The notes under the pieces: model-generated
What the model was told of the DNA's origin: nothing
Seen by the model: only the letters and a program-made list of their open reading frames with translations
Database searches by the model: none
Shown here: one piece after another, positions 18,174 to 27,294 of the stretch
Numbering within the stretch: the stretch's first letter is position 1
Layout of the letters: each line of letters begins with the position of its first letter
Program-made: the position numbers and the translations under genes
Assembly (NCBI RefSeq): GCF_900177535.1
Contig: NZ_FXAJ01000001.1
Coordinates: forward strand, 558,001-622,000
Reading direction: 5' to 3'
DNA from: Priestia filamentosa
Lineage (GTDB): Bacteria > Bacillota > Bacilli > Bacillales > Bacillaceae_H
DNA length: 64,000 nt

Positions 18174-18980
18174 GTGATTGATGTGTCCAACATCTTGGAA
18201 TTTATAGAGGACGTAAAAGAGCAGCTTACAAATAAATTACAACATAAATACATGAAGAACATAATTTCAACTCCGAGCATTGATGAAGATAAGCTGTTGC
18301 TTTTATGTTCTTTTCTAGAGCCGTTTTCAACAGCGGAAAAGCCGTTGCATGCACATGCTGTGTCCGTTATGCTTGTGCAAATTGCATTGGACACCCATGA
18401 CTTAGTCTCCACTCAAAAAATCCCTAGCGAAACTGCGCCTGAAAAAGAACGACAGCTAACAGTAATCGCTGGAGATTATTATAGCGGTTTGTACTATTTT
18501 CTGCTTTCTCAAGCAGGTGACATTATGTTTATTCAGCGTCTTGCTACAGCAATTAAAAAAACCAATATATCAAAGATGTTTTTATATAGAAATGAAGTCA
18601 AAACGCTAGAAGAGATGATTGATCACTTCACATTAATTGAAACTGCTGTGTTTACAGCTCTAACGGAATACTTTGAGCAGCCGAAATGGACAAAGCTCTT
18701 TTTAAATGTCTTATTAACAAAGCGCTTTTCATATGAGAAGCAATGCTTACTGAATGATGAAAAAACGCTTTTTACAGAAACGTTTAAAAAATATATGAAA
18801 AGAAATTCGATTAATAAGCGTGAAGGAATAGCAATGCTCGATTCCTATATAGAAACGAATCGAAACGCTCTTATTGATGGAGACGAGCTTACAAAAAGTG
18901 AGGAAATGAAAAAATATATAAAATCACTTTTAATTCATGAAACGAGTATGGGAAGAAGGGTAAACGATGCGAGAATCTAA
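18174..18980 (+). CDS. hepS: Heptaprenyl diphosphate synthase component 1
   Basis: HepS is the small, non-catalytic subunit of the heterodimeric heptaprenyl diphosphate synthase; with HepT it makes the C35 chain of menaquinone-7. Family features are the DEDKLLLLC segment, ALDTHDLV, and [24 protein letters not shown], which echoes B. subtilis HepS. The start is uncertain: GTG 18174 lies 7 nt after AAAGGGAG, with ATG 18156 and GTG 18183 as alternatives. It overlaps menG by 14 nt, pointing to coupled translation. About 268 residues. Confidence 0.9.
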   Translation: MIDVSNILEFIEDVKEQLTNKLQHKYMKNIISTPSIDEDKLLLLCSFLEPFSTAEKPLHAHAVSVMLVQIALDTHDLVSTQKIPSETAPEKERQLTVIAGDYYSGLYYFLLSQAGDIMFIQRLATAIKKTNISKMFLYRNEVKTLEEMIDHFTLIETAVFTALTEYFEQPKWTKLFLNVLLTKRFSYEKQCLLNDEKTLFTETFKKYMKRNSINKREGIAMLDSYIETNRNALIDGDELTKSEEMKKYIKSLLIHETSMGRRVNDARI

Positions 18981-19668
18981 AGAAGAACGCGTTCATAAAG
19001 TATTCGAAAACATCTCAGAACACTATGATCAGATGAACTCGGTCATTAGTTTTCGTCAGCATAAGTTGTGGCGAAAAGATACGATGAAACGCATGAATGT
19101 AAAAAAAGGATCTCGTTCTTTAGATGTTTGCTGTGGCACAGCGGATTGGACGCTTGCTATGGCTGAAGCTGTCGGAGAACAAGGGGAAGCAATAGGTCTT
19201 GATTTTAGTCAAAATATGCTTTCAATTGGTGAGAAGAAAGTAAAAGCTTCTCCGTATACTAATGTTTCTCTTATTCATGGTAACGCAATGGAGCTACCTT
19301 TTGAGGATAATAGCTTTGACTATGTCACAATCGGTTTTGGTCTCAGAAACGTTCCTGACTATTTACAAGTATTGAAAGAAATGCACCGTGTATTGAAGCC
19401 AGGGGGCAAAGCAGTTTGTTTAGAAACATCTCAGCCAACGTTAATTGGGTATCGCCAGCTTTATTATTTTTATTTTAAGCGAATTATGCCGCTCTTTGGA
19501 AAGCTGTTCGCTAAAAGCTACGAAGAATATTCATGGCTTCAAGAATCAGCAAAAGATTTTCCAGATCGTCGCGCCCTCAAGCGTTTATTTGAAGAAGCGG
19601 GTTTTGAGAAAATCAATGTCAAAGGGTATGCAGGCGGAGCTGCTGCAATGCATATGGGGATTAAATAA
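18967..19668 (+). CDS. menG: Demethylmenaquinone methyltransferase
   Basis: This 233-residue SAM-dependent class I methyltransferase (UbiE/MenG family) makes menaquinone from demethylmenaquinone. The N-terminal signature [30 protein letters not shown] is present. SAM motif I is [11 protein letters not shown] (about 51-61), and the post-motif [21 protein letters not shown] is typical of the family. It sits between the two heptaprenyl synthase genes, the usual hepS-menG-hepT (gerCA-CB-CC) order. Confidence 0.97.
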   Translation: MRESKEERVHKVFENISEHYDQMNSVISFRQHKLWRKDTMKRMNVKKGSRSLDVCCGTADWTLAMAEAVGEQGEAIGLDFSQNMLSIGEKKVKASPYTNVSLIHGNAMELPFEDNSFDYVTIGFGLRNVPDYLQVLKEMHRVLKPGGKAVCLETSQPTLIGYRQLYYFYFKRIMPLFGKLFAKSYEEYSWLQESAKDFPDRRALKRLFEEAGFEKINVKGYAGGAAAMHMGIK

Positions 19669-19714
19669 CATCATCAACGCTATTTCGATGAAATTTGTTT
19701 AAAAGGTGAAAAGA

Positions 19715-20677
19715 ATGAAATTACAAATGATATATGCCTTTTTACATGGAGATATTTCTCGAATTGAAAAAGAGCTAGAAGAAGCCATTGAAAAAGAAAA
19801 CACGTCCATTATTTCAGAGGCTTCTCTTCAGCTTTTACAAGCAGGAGGAAAACGAATTCGTCCTGTTTTTGTATTGCTAGGAGCAAAGTTTGGCGACTAT
19901 GATATCGAAAATATCAAGAATGTAGCTATGGCACTTGAACTTATTCATATGGCATCTCTTGTTCACGATGACGTTGTTGATGATTCAGACGTACGTCGCG
20001 GGCAGCCTACAATTAAAGCCAAATGGGATAATCGAATTGCAATGTATACAGGGGACTATATCCTTGGGCGCTCTTTGGAATTAATGACGAAGATCCCGAA
20101 TGTTGAAGCTCATAAAGTGCTCTCACATGCTATTGTAGAAGTATGTTTAGGTGAGATTGAGCAAATTAAAGATAAGTATGATTTAGAGCAAAATGTTCGA
20201 ACTTATTTTCGCCGCATTAAGCGAAAAACAGCTTTACTTATCGCTGTTAGCTGTCAGTTAGGAGCTATTGCAGCAGGAGCTGACAAAAGTATTCATGAAC
20301 GCTTATACTGGTTTGGTTATTATGTTGGCATGTCTTTTCAAATTACGGACGATATTTTAGACTTTACTTCCTCCGAAAAACAGCTTGGAAAGCCGGCAGG
20401 AAGCGATTTACTCCAAGGAAACATTACGCTTCCTATGTTTTATGCTTTAGAAATGCCTGAAATGAAAGAACAGGTTGAAAAGCTTTTTGCAGGGGAACAT
20501 GACCGCATTACAGCTATAATTGAGGATGTGAAAAGATCAGGATCCATTGAGAAAGCAACAAAAGTTAGCGACCTGTATCTTGATAAAGCATTATCCGTTC
20601 TTGATGAGCTTCCGCCAAGTAAAGCGAAAAACACATACAACCGAATTGCAAAATTTATTGGAAAAAGAAAATTCTAA
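19715..20677 (+). CDS. hepT: Heptaprenyl diphosphate synthase component 2 (catalytic)
   Basis: A trans-isoprenyl diphosphate synthase of about 320 residues. The first Asp-rich motif is in LVHDDVVDDSDVRRG, the second in QITDDILDFTSSE, and LLQAGGKRIRPVFVLL is the IPP-binding region. It condenses four IPP onto farnesyl diphosphate together with HepS. ATG 19715 lies 5 nt after AAAAGGTGA; GTG 19706 lies within that site. The C-terminus IAKFIGKRKF is conserved. Confidence 0.97.
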   Translation: MKLQMIYAFLHGDISRIEKELEEAIEKENTSIISEASLQLLQAGGKRIRPVFVLLGAKFGDYDIENIKNVAMALELIHMASLVHDDVVDDSDVRRGQPTIKAKWDNRIAMYTGDYILGRSLELMTKIPNVEAHKVLSHAIVEVCLGEIEQIKDKYDLEQNVRTYFRRIKRKTALLIAVSCQLGAIAAGADKSIHERLYWFGYYVGMSFQITDDILDFTSSEKQLGKPAGSDLLQGNITLPMFYALEMPEMKEQVEKLFAGEHDRITAIIEDVKRSGSIEKATKVSDLYLDKALSVLDELPPSKAKNTYNRIAKFIGKRKF

Positions 20678-20696
20678 CAAACTCTCCACCCGACTG

Positions 20697-20725
20697 TTGT
20701 AAAAATTCTGAATTAGTGATATTAT
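20697..20725 (+). promoter_or_regulatory. Probable sigma-A promoter of ndk
   Basis: TTGTAA (20697-20702), a 17-nt spacer and TATTAT (20720-20725) lie about 50 nt before the ndk start. Confidence 0.55.
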
Positions 20726-20773
20726 TCACTTGTGATGATTGCGTTTTCATAAAGTACATAAAGGGTGGAGATT

Positions 20774-21226
20774 ATGGAAAAGACATTTATTATGGTAAAA
20801 CCTGATGGAGTACAGCGTAATATTGTTGGCGATGTTGTTACACGTTTTGAAAAAAAGGGTTTCCAATTAGTTGGAGCAAAACTTATGCACGTGTCAGAAG
20901 ACTTAGCTAAAGAACATTATAAAGAACATAAAGAGAAGCCGTTTTTTGGAGAACTTGTTGACTTTATTACATCTTCCCCTGTTTTTGCGATGGTTTGGGA
21001 AGGCGAAAATGCTGTAACAGTTGCTAGAAAGATGCTAGGAAAGACAAATCCTGCTGAAGCAGAGGTTGGCACAATTCGAGGAGACTACGGCTTGCAGGTT
21101 GCTAAAAATGTTGTTCATGGTTCAGATTCAAATGAAAGCGCTACACGAGAAATCTCGCTGTTTTTTGAAGAAAGCGAGCTTGTTAATTATACGAAACTAA
21201 TAAATGATTGGGTGTATGAAGGCTAG
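20774..21226 (+). CDS. ndk: Nucleoside diphosphate kinase
   Basis: The 150-residue product matches Ndk. It starts [20 protein letters not shown] and has the phospho-histidine H115 in [12 protein letters not shown]. It transfers gamma-phosphate between NTPs and NDPs in the cytoplasm. ATG 20774 gives the family N-terminus; GTG 20765 would add three residues and sits in the GGGTGGAG ribosome binding site. It lies between hepT and cheR as in B. subtilis. The stop codon lies within the terminator stem. Confidence 0.97.
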   Translation: MEKTFIMVKPDGVQRNIVGDVVTRFEKKGFQLVGAKLMHVSEDLAKEHYKEHKEKPFFGELVDFITSSPVFAMVWEGENAVTVARKMLGKTNPAEAEVGTIRGDYGLQVAKNVVHGSDSNESATREISLFFEESELVNYTKLINDWVYEG

Positions 21227-21245
21227 CATTATGCTAGCTTTTTTT
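21222..21245 (+). terminator. Terminator of ndk
   Basis: A 7-bp stem GCTAGCA/TGCTAGC with loop TTA is followed by T7. The ndk TAG stop is inside the left arm. Confidence 0.8.
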
Positions 21246-21296
21246 ATATTCTAAGAGATATGAAGCTAATTTGGTAAAGAAGTAAGGATGAATAAT

Positions 21297-22103
21297 GTGA
21301 ATGATTACGAGCAGTTTATATCAAACATTAAAAAGAAAACAAGGATTGATTTATCACTATACAAAGAAGCCCAAATGAAAAGACGGCTAACATCCCTTTA
21401 TCAGAAACGTCACGCTTCTTCTTTTATGGATTTTTATAGAGCATTATGCGAGAAAGACGAGCTTTTACAAGAGTTCCTCGATCGTTTTACACTCAATGTT
21501 TCTGAATTTTATCGAAATAGAAGCAAATGGATTGAACTGGAGGAGCAGATTTTAGTACCTATGCTTAAGAAAAAGCACTCCTTAAAAATTTGGTGTGCAG
21601 CATGTTCGACAGGTGAAGAGCCATATACAATGGCAATGATCTTAGCTCAGTTTTTACCATTAAAAAATATTCGTATTTTAGCAACAGACATTGATGACAC
21701 AGTGTTAAAGAAAGCGAGAAAAGGTGTTTATGGAGAGAGAGAACTACAAGAACTCCCCTTACATATGAAAATAAAGTATTTTACGTATAGAGAAGGACTT
21801 TATTATCTTAGCGAAGACATTAAAAATACGGTTGTATTTAAAAAACATGATCTTCTTCAAGACCCTTTTCAGAATAACTATGATCTTATTGTTTGTCGAA
21901 ATGTTTTTATTTATTTTACAGATGTAGCAAAGCATGCTCTATATGAAAAGATGAGTCAATCCTTAAAAAAAGGAGGAGTTTTGTTCGTTGGAAGCACTGA
22001 ACAAATCTTTAATACGGGCTCTTATGGGTTAACGTGTTCCCTCCCCTTTTTTTTATCGAAAAGAATAGAGAAAAAAGACAGACTACAGCTTGAAAATCAT
22101 TAA
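21297..22103 (+). CDS. cheR: Chemotaxis protein methyltransferase CheR
   Basis: CheR methylates glutamates of chemoreceptors using SAM. The N-terminal domain has YKEAQMKRRLTSLYQKR and LNVSEFYRNRSKW. The SAM-binding domain contains IWCAACSTGEEPYTMAMIL, ILATDID and LIVCRNVFIYFT. VGSTEQIF ends the core. GTG 21297 lies 9 nt after AGTAAGG; ATG 21288 is too close to it. About 268 residues. With ypfA, it indicates a motile organism. It lies directly upstream of aroC as in the B. subtilis aro supra-operon. Confidence 0.95.
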   Translation: MNDYEQFISNIKKKTRIDLSLYKEAQMKRRLTSLYQKRHASSFMDFYRALCEKDELLQEFLDRFTLNVSEFYRNRSKWIELEEQILVPMLKKKHSLKIWCAACSTGEEPYTMAMILAQFLPLKNIRILATDIDDTVLKKARKGVYGERELQELPLHMKIKYFTYREGLYYLSEDIKNTVVFKKHDLLQDPFQNNYDLIVCRNVFIYFTDVAKHALYEKMSQSLKKGGVLFVGSTEQIFNTGSYGLTCSLPFFLSKRIEKKDRLQLENH

Positions 22104-22152
22104 TAATTTTAAATTGAAAATACTTTAGAGCTTAAAAGCGTTAAAGTTTACG

Positions 22153-22181
22153 TTCCACAATCCATTTTTTTGTGTTATAGT
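22153..22181 (+). promoter_or_regulatory. Possible promoter of aroC-aroB
   Basis: TTCCAC (22153-22158), a 17-nt spacer and an extended -10 TGT-TATAGT (22173-22181) lie about 50 nt before aroC. The -10 element resembles the one before hepS. Confidence 0.45.
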
Positions 22182-22234
22182 CATACACAACAGAAAATTT
22201 TTTATTAAACAAACATAATAGACGGAGGAGTAAG

Positions 22235-23407
22235 ATGAGATACTTAACTGCTGGAGAGTCGCATGGACCCCAACTAACTACAATTCTAGAAGGAGTGCCT
22301 TCAAATCTTCCATTGAAGGCTGAAGATATCAATGAAGACTTAGCACGCCGTCAAAAAGGCTATGGCCGCGGACGAAGAATGCAGATTGAAACAGACGAAG
22401 TAGAGATTTTAAGTGGTGTTCGTCACGCTTCAACGCTAGGCTCTCCGATTACGCTTGTTGTTGAAAACAACGACTGGAAGCATTGGACTAAAATTATGGG
22501 TATTGAAGAAATTTCAGAAGAAGAGAAGGAAGAAGTAAAAAGAAAAATTACGCGTCCACGTCCAGGACATGCTGACCTTATTGGTGGAATGAAATATGGT
22601 CACCGTGATTTACGTAATGTTCTTGAACGTTCTTCTGCTCGTGAAACAACAGTACGTGTTGCAGCTGGAGCTGTAGCGAAAAAGATTTTAAGTGAATTAG
22701 GCATTAATGTTGCATCACACGTTCTAGAAATCGGCGGAGTTCGAGCAAATCCTCCTCAATATAAAAATTTAAACGAACTGAAAGATCGTACAAATGAATC
22801 TCCTGTGCGCTGCTTTGATCAAAGTGTAGAGCAGGAAATGATGAGCGCTATTGATAGTGCAAAAGAAAACGGAGACTCTATTGGTGGAATCGTTGAAGTA
22901 ATTATTGAAGGTCTTCCGCCAGGTGTTGGAAGCTACGTTCAATACGATCGCAAACTGGATTCTAAAATTGCTGCAGCGATTGTTAGCATTAACGCATTTA
23001 AAGGCGTTGAGTTTGGAATTGGTTTCGAAGCAGCTCGTTTACCTGGAAGCAAAGTTCATGATGAAATTCTTTGGAATGAAGAAGAAGGATATACAAGAGG
23101 AAGCAACAACTTAGGTGGTCTAGAAGGTGGAATGACGACTGGAATGCCTCTTGTTGTACGCGGTGTAATGAAGCCAATCCCAACGCTTTATAAGCCATTG
23201 CAAAGCGTTGATATTGATACGAAAGAGCCTTTTTCAGCAAGCATTGAGCGTTCAGATAGCTGCGCAGTTCCAGCAGCAAGTGTTGTAGCAGAAGCTGTTG
23301 TAGCATGGGAAGTAGCAAATGCAATTGTAGAGCAATTTGGTCATGACCGTATGGATCTTATTAAAGAAAATATCGATCGCTTAAAAAGCTATGCAGGAGA
23401 ATTTTAA
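22235..23407 (+). CDS. aroC: Chorismate synthase
   Basis: A 390-residue FMN-dependent enzyme converting 5-enolpyruvylshikimate-3-phosphate to chorismate (called aroF in B. subtilis). The family signatures are GESHGPQL near the N-terminus, [31 protein letters not shown] in the middle, and [22 protein letters not shown] near the end. ATG 22235 follows GGAGGAG. Its TAA overlaps the aroB ATG by one base (TAATG). Confidence 0.98.
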   Translation: MRYLTAGESHGPQLTTILEGVPSNLPLKAEDINEDLARRQKGYGRGRRMQIETDEVEILSGVRHASTLGSPITLVVENNDWKHWTKIMGIEEISEEEKEEVKRKITRPRPGHADLIGGMKYGHRDLRNVLERSSARETTVRVAAGAVAKKILSELGINVASHVLEIGGVRANPPQYKNLNELKDRTNESPVRCFDQSVEQEMMSAIDSAKENGDSIGGIVEVIIEGLPPGVGSYVQYDRKLDSKIAAAIVSINAFKGVEFGIGFEAARLPGSKVHDEILWNEEEGYTRGSNNLGGLEGGMTTGMPLVVRGVMKPIPTLYKPLQSVDIDTKEPFSASIERSDSCAVPAASVVAEAVVAWEVANAIVEQFGHDRMDLIKENIDRLKSYAGEF

Positions 23408-24480
23408 TGGAATCCTTGCAGATAAAAACAGCGTCTAAAAAGTATCCCGTTTATTTTGGTGAACGTATATTAGAAAACTTACACAGCGTCATTGAAGATG
23501 TATGCCCGTCAGTTTCTAACATCCTTGTTATCTCAGATGAAGCGGTTTATAAACATCATGGTAAGGCGCTGATGAAAGAGCTTCCTAATCAAGCTCTTTC
23601 GTATATTTTGCCAAGTGGAGAAGGAGCAAAATCGTTTGAGCATTTTTATAATGTTCAAACATTTGCTCTTGAACACGGTCTTGATCGTCAATCACTCATT
23701 ATCGCATTTGGCGGTGGAGTTGTCGGTGACTTAGCTGGATTTGTTGCCGCAACATATATGCGTGGCATTCCGTTTATTCAAGTCCCAACAACACTGCTTG
23801 CACATGATAGCGCAGTTGGTGGAAAAGTAGCGATTAACCATGAGCTTGGCAAAAATATGATTGGTGCTTTTCATCAGCCAGAAGCCGTTTTTTATGATAT
23901 TTCACTTTTAGAAACGCTAAGTGAAAAAGAATGGCGTTCAGGATTTGCAGAAGTAATCAAACATGCGCTTATTTATTCTACGACTTTCTATGATTGGTTG
24001 AAATCTAGTGTGTCTACTTTTGAAGATTTAAAAGGAGAAACGCTTATTCAGTCTATTAAAGAAGGGATAAATGTAAAAGCTGAAATTGTAGCTAACGATG
24101 AGAAAGAAACGGGTATTCGCGCCTTTTTGAATTTTGGTCATACGCTAGGGCATGCAATTGAAGCAGAGCTTGGATATGGGGAGATTACTCATGGAGAAGC
24201 TGTTGTGATTGGGATGTGCTTTGCTTTCGAAATTGGAAAAGAGCTTATTGATACAACATTTCCTCTTGAAGAATTTAAAGAGTGGCTACATAAGCTTGGA
24301 TATCGTACAGATATTCCACAAGGATTGGATAAGAACAATCTTGTAACTAAGATGAAAGCTGATAAAAAGGCACAGCACGGCCAAATTAACATGGTTCTTT
24401 TAAAGCAAATTGGAGAACCTTTATTAATGAAAGTCGATGAGAAGACCATTTTATCTCTATTGTCTGAGACTTTAAAATAG
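23407..24480 (+). CDS. aroB: 3-dehydroquinate synthase
   Basis: A 357-residue NAD- and metal-dependent enzyme making 3-dehydroquinate from DAHP. The NAD-binding stretch AFGGGVVGDLAGFVAATYMRGIPFIQVPTTLLA is clear. Metal ligands lie in SGFAEVIKHALI, FLNFGHTLGHAIE and THGEAVVIGM. Its start overlaps the aroC stop. In B. subtilis aroH follows; here aroB is followed directly by the trp promoter and leader, with no aroH. Confidence 0.97.
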   Translation: MESLQIKTASKKYPVYFGERILENLHSVIEDVCPSVSNILVISDEAVYKHHGKALMKELPNQALSYILPSGEGAKSFEHFYNVQTFALEHGLDRQSLIIAFGGGVVGDLAGFVAATYMRGIPFIQVPTTLLAHDSAVGGKVAINHELGKNMIGAFHQPEAVFYDISLLETLSEKEWRSGFAEVIKHALIYSTTFYDWLKSSVSTFEDLKGETLIQSIKEGINVKAEIVANDEKETGIRAFLNFGHTLGHAIEAELGYGEITHGEAVVIGMCFAFEIGKELIDTTFPLEEFKEWLHKLGYRTDIPQGLDKNNLVTKMKADKKAQHGQINMVLLKQIGEPLLMKVDEKTILSLLSETLK

Positions 24481-24491
24481 AGTTTTAATGG

Positions 24492-24520
24492 TTGACAGCA
24501 AGTATTCTAGGTATTAGAAT
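24492..24520 (+). promoter_or_regulatory. Strong sigma-A promoter of the trp operon
   Basis: TTGACA (24492-24497), a 17-nt spacer and TAGAAT (24515-24520): 11 of 12 consensus bases. Transcription should start near 24527, giving a leader of about 235 nt before trpE. Confidence 0.75.
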
Positions 24521-24588
24521 GTTCTGTAAGTTAGAGTTTTAGAGAGTATAAGGAAACATTGTAGAGCTGAGTATAAGTGAATATAAAC

Positions 24589-24642
24589 TAGGTAGATGAG
24601 ACGAGTGTAGAGAGAGCAGAGCAGAGGTTAGAAGAGTAGTAG
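24589..24642 (+). promoter_or_regulatory. TRAP-binding site in the trp leader (11 UAG/GAG triplets)
   Basis: Triplets begin at 24589, 24593, 24598, 24603, 24608, 24614, 24619, 24624, 24629, 24634 and 24637 (or 24640). Most are spaced by two bases, the pattern TRAP needs to wrap RNA round its 11-subunit ring. The first two (TAGG, TAGA) can also pair with CCTA and TCTA at 24654-24667, giving a plausible antiterminator that TRAP binding would break. mtrB at 17689 encodes the protein. Confidence 0.85.
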
Positions 24643-24661
24643 TATATTAAAATGTCTATTT

Positions 24662-24693
24662 GCCTAAAGTCTTATTTGACTTTGGGCTTTTTT
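24662..24693 (+). terminator. trp leader attenuator terminator
   Basis: GCCTAAAGTC (24662-24671) pairs with GACTTTGGGC (24678-24687), including one U-G pair, and is followed by T6. It lies 20 nt after the TRAP site and 68 nt before the trpE start, as expected of the attenuator. Confidence 0.85.
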
Positions 24694-24761
24694 ATTATCC
24701 CTCTTATCATCACCCACCTCACTGTTCTCATTCTTCACTTACGATATGGAGGAATGAGCAT

Positions 24762-26282
24762 ATGAATACTAATTTTACTTCTTTTTTGCAAGCATCATTA
24801 AATTATCGAACAATCCCAATTACAAAAACATTTTTAATGGATAACGTTATGCCAGTTGATCTTTTTCAATGTCTCGGAGAAGAAGCAATTTATTTGCTTG
24901 AGAGCAGCGATGAGGGCTCACCATGGGCGAACTATTCATTTATTGGTCTTAATCCTTTTTTATATTTAAAAGAACAAAACGGCACTTTCTTTTTAGAGCG
25001 CTCAGATGGCACAAAAGTAAGCAGTTCTACTTGTTTAAATGAAGCATTTGAATTAGCAAAAGAATATGTGAAAGCAAAGATTCCAGATATGCCGCTTCCA
25101 TTTAAAGGAGGAGCCGTCGGATTCTTAAGCTATGACTCCCTATCTCTTTTTGAAAAGGTTCCTGTTCATAAAGAAAATGATTTAGGAATGCCTGCTGTTC
25201 ATTTTTCTTTTTGTGAAACAATCGCTGCTTATGATCACAAAAATAAGAAGATGACGCTTATTCACTATCTTCAAACACATGAAGAGCAAGATGAAGAAAA
25301 GTTAAAAGAGCTATATGAGAACGGAGAAGCAAAAATTCGTTTCTATGTTGAAAAGCTTAGAAAGGACTGTCGCGTAGCGGAGCCAATCATTTTTTCAGCT
25401 GAGCGTAAAGAAGTTGATTTTAGCTCTGTCGAGTCTTCCTATACGAAAGAGAAGTTTGTAGAAGATGTTGAAAAATTAAAAGAATATATTCGGAGCGGCG
25501 ATATTTTTCAAGGTGTTTTATCACAGCGCTTTAAATTGAAGACGGCTCTATCAGGATTGGAAATCTATCGCATTCTGCGTCTTGTTAATCCTTCACCATA
25601 CTTGTTTTATATTAAGCTAGAAGATGCTGAAATTATCGGGAGTTCTCCAGAACGACTTATTCAAGTTGTGAACGGACACTTAGAAATTCACCCAATAGCA
25701 GGTACAAGGAGAAGAGGACGAACAGAAGAAGAAGAAGAAAAGTTGAAAAAAGAAATGCTTCAAGATGAGAAAGAGCGTGCAGAACACTATATGCTTGTTG
25801 ACTTAGCACGAAACGACATTGGGCGCGTTGCTCGCTACGGAAGCGTTCAAACGCCAGTATTAATGGAAGTTGTTACATTCTCTCACGTTATGCACATGAT
25901 TTCAAAAGTTACAGGAGAGCTTGATCGTAAATATTCCCCAATTCAAGCACTTCTTGCTGCCTTTCCAGCTGGAACAGTATCAGGAGCTCCAAAGGTTAGA
26001 GCTATGCAAATCCTCAATGAAATGGAGCCTGTTGCACGAAATGTGTACGCAGGAACAGTCGCTTACATTGATTTTGATGGAAACATTGATTCATGTATTG
26101 CGATTCGCACGATTGTCCTAAAAGACAAAAATGCATATGTTCAAGCAGGAGCTGGCGTTGTGTATGACTCAGTGCCTGATCTGGAGTATAAAGAAACTAA
26201 AAACAAAGCAAGCGCCCTTATTCATACGATTAACGTAGCTGAAGAAATCTACGGAAAAGAAGGAGTGAAGTTGCATGTTTAA
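24762..26282 (+). CDS. trpE: Anthranilate synthase component I
   Basis: The 506-residue chorismate-binding enzyme makes anthranilate using ammonia or an amidotransferase partner. The catalytic region contains GDIFQGVLSQRF, PSPYLFYIKL, IAGTRRRGRTEEEEE, DEKERAEHYMLVDLARNDIGRV and FPAGTVSGAPKVRAMQI. ATG 24762 follows GGAGGAATGA; a longer in-frame extension upstream would run through the attenuator and is rejected. No trpG lies in the operon, so, as in B. subtilis, the glutaminase is probably PabA from the folate operon. It overlaps trpD by 8 nt. Confidence 0.97.
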   Translation: MNTNFTSFLQASLNYRTIPITKTFLMDNVMPVDLFQCLGEEAIYLLESSDEGSPWANYSFIGLNPFLYLKEQNGTFFLERSDGTKVSSSTCLNEAFELAKEYVKAKIPDMPLPFKGGAVGFLSYDSLSLFEKVPVHKENDLGMPAVHFSFCETIAAYDHKNKKMTLIHYLQTHEEQDEEKLKELYENGEAKIRFYVEKLRKDCRVAEPIIFSAERKEVDFSSVESSYTKEKFVEDVEKLKEYIRSGDIFQGVLSQRFKLKTALSGLEIYRILRLVNPSPYLFYIKLEDAEIIGSSPERLIQVVNGHLEIHPIAGTRRRGRTEEEEEKLKKEMLQDEKERAEHYMLVDLARNDIGRVARYGSVQTPVLMEVVTFSHVMHMISKVTGELDRKYSPIQALLAAFPAGTVSGAPKVRAMQILNEMEPVARNVYAGTVAYIDFDGNIDSCIAIRTIVLKDKNAYVQAGAGVVYDSVPDLEYKETKNKASALIHTINVAEEIYGKEGVKLHV

Positions 26283-27294
26283 AGAATACCTAAAAAAATG
26301 TCTAAACGGTGGGTTTTTAACAGAAAGCGAAGCACAGCTTGTGATGGATGGCATTATGAAAGGGAATGTATCACAAAGTCAAGTTGCTAGCTTTTTAACA
26401 ATTTTAACGTATCGAGGCGAAACGGTTGAAGAAATAACAGGCTTTGTTCGTGCACTTCGTGAGAACATGCGTCCTTTTTCAACTTCTTTTCACGATGCTG
26501 TTGATACGTGCGGAACAGGAGGAGATGGAGCTTCTACCTTTAATATTTCAACAGCAAGCGCCATCGCAGCTTCCTCTCTGGGGGTGAAAGTAGCAAAGCA
26601 TGGCAATAGAGCTGTTTCCTCTAAAAGCGGGAGTGCTGATGTGCTTGAGTATCTCGGTATTGATATTGGGTTAACAGAAGAAGAAGCAAAAGAAAAATTA
26701 GAACACTATAACATGGCTTTTTTATTCGCTCCTTTTTATCATCCGGCAATGAAAAATGTTGCTTCAACTCGTAAAGAGCTTGGATTTCGGACTGTATTTA
26801 ATGCTTTAGGGCCAATGGCAAACCCTGCTAATTGTTTAAAACAAGTCATCGGGGTGTACTCTTTTGAACTTTCCCAAAAACTTGCCAAAGCGCTTCAAAA
26901 GCTTAATCCCCATCATGTTCTATTTGTAACAGGAAGGGATGGGCTTGATGAAATAAGCGCATGTGCGAAAACGGACATTGTCGAGCTAAAAGAAGGTCAA
27001 ATTTCTACTTATACAGTTGAACCTGAAGATTTTGGGTTACAACGTGGAACTCAGGAGGAAATTGTTGTAGAAACAGCGGAAGAGAGCGCTCGATTAATTC
27101 AAGATATTTTTGCCGACAAAGCGCCGACAACGGCTGTAAATGCGGTTGTTTTAAATACAGCAGCAGCCCTCTATGTAAGTGGCAAAGCACTGTCTATCGA
27201 AGAGGGAGTACGTATTACAGAGGAAGCAATTAAAAGTAAAACCGTTCAACAACATTTTAGACATATGACAAAAGAGGTGAACCTTCATGCTTGA
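26275..27294 (+). CDS. trpD: Anthranilate phosphoribosyltransferase
   Basis: A 339-residue enzyme joining anthranilate and PRPP. The PRPP-binding loop is DTCGTGGDGASTFNISTASA (about 78-97), followed by KHGNRAVSSKSGSADVLEYLG. FAPFYHPAMKNV and RTVFNALGPMANPA are family regions. The start ATG is within the last codons of trpE, and the 3' end overlaps trpC by 8 nt. Both overlaps suggest translational coupling. Confidence 0.97.
   Translation: MFKEYLKKCLNGGFLTESEAQLVMDGIMKGNVSQSQVASFLTILTYRGETVEEITGFVRALRENMRPFSTSFHDAVDTCGTGGDGASTFNISTASAIAASSLGVKVAKHGNRAVSSKSGSADVLEYLGIDIGLTEEEAKEKLEHYNMAFLFAPFYHPAMKNVASTRKELGFRTVFNALGPMANPANCLKQVIGVYSFELSQKLAKALQKLNPHHVLFVTGRDGLDEISACAKTDIVELKEGQISTYTVEPEDFGLQRGTQEEIVVETAEESARLIQDIFADKAPTTAVNAVVLNTAAALYVSGKALSIEEGVRITEEAIKSKTVQQHFRHMTKEVNLHA

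Noticed and set aside
24660-24761. A 34-residue N-terminal extension of trpE.
   Set aside because: It would translate through the attenuator terminator. The ATG at 24762 has a strong GGAGG and gives the family N-terminus.
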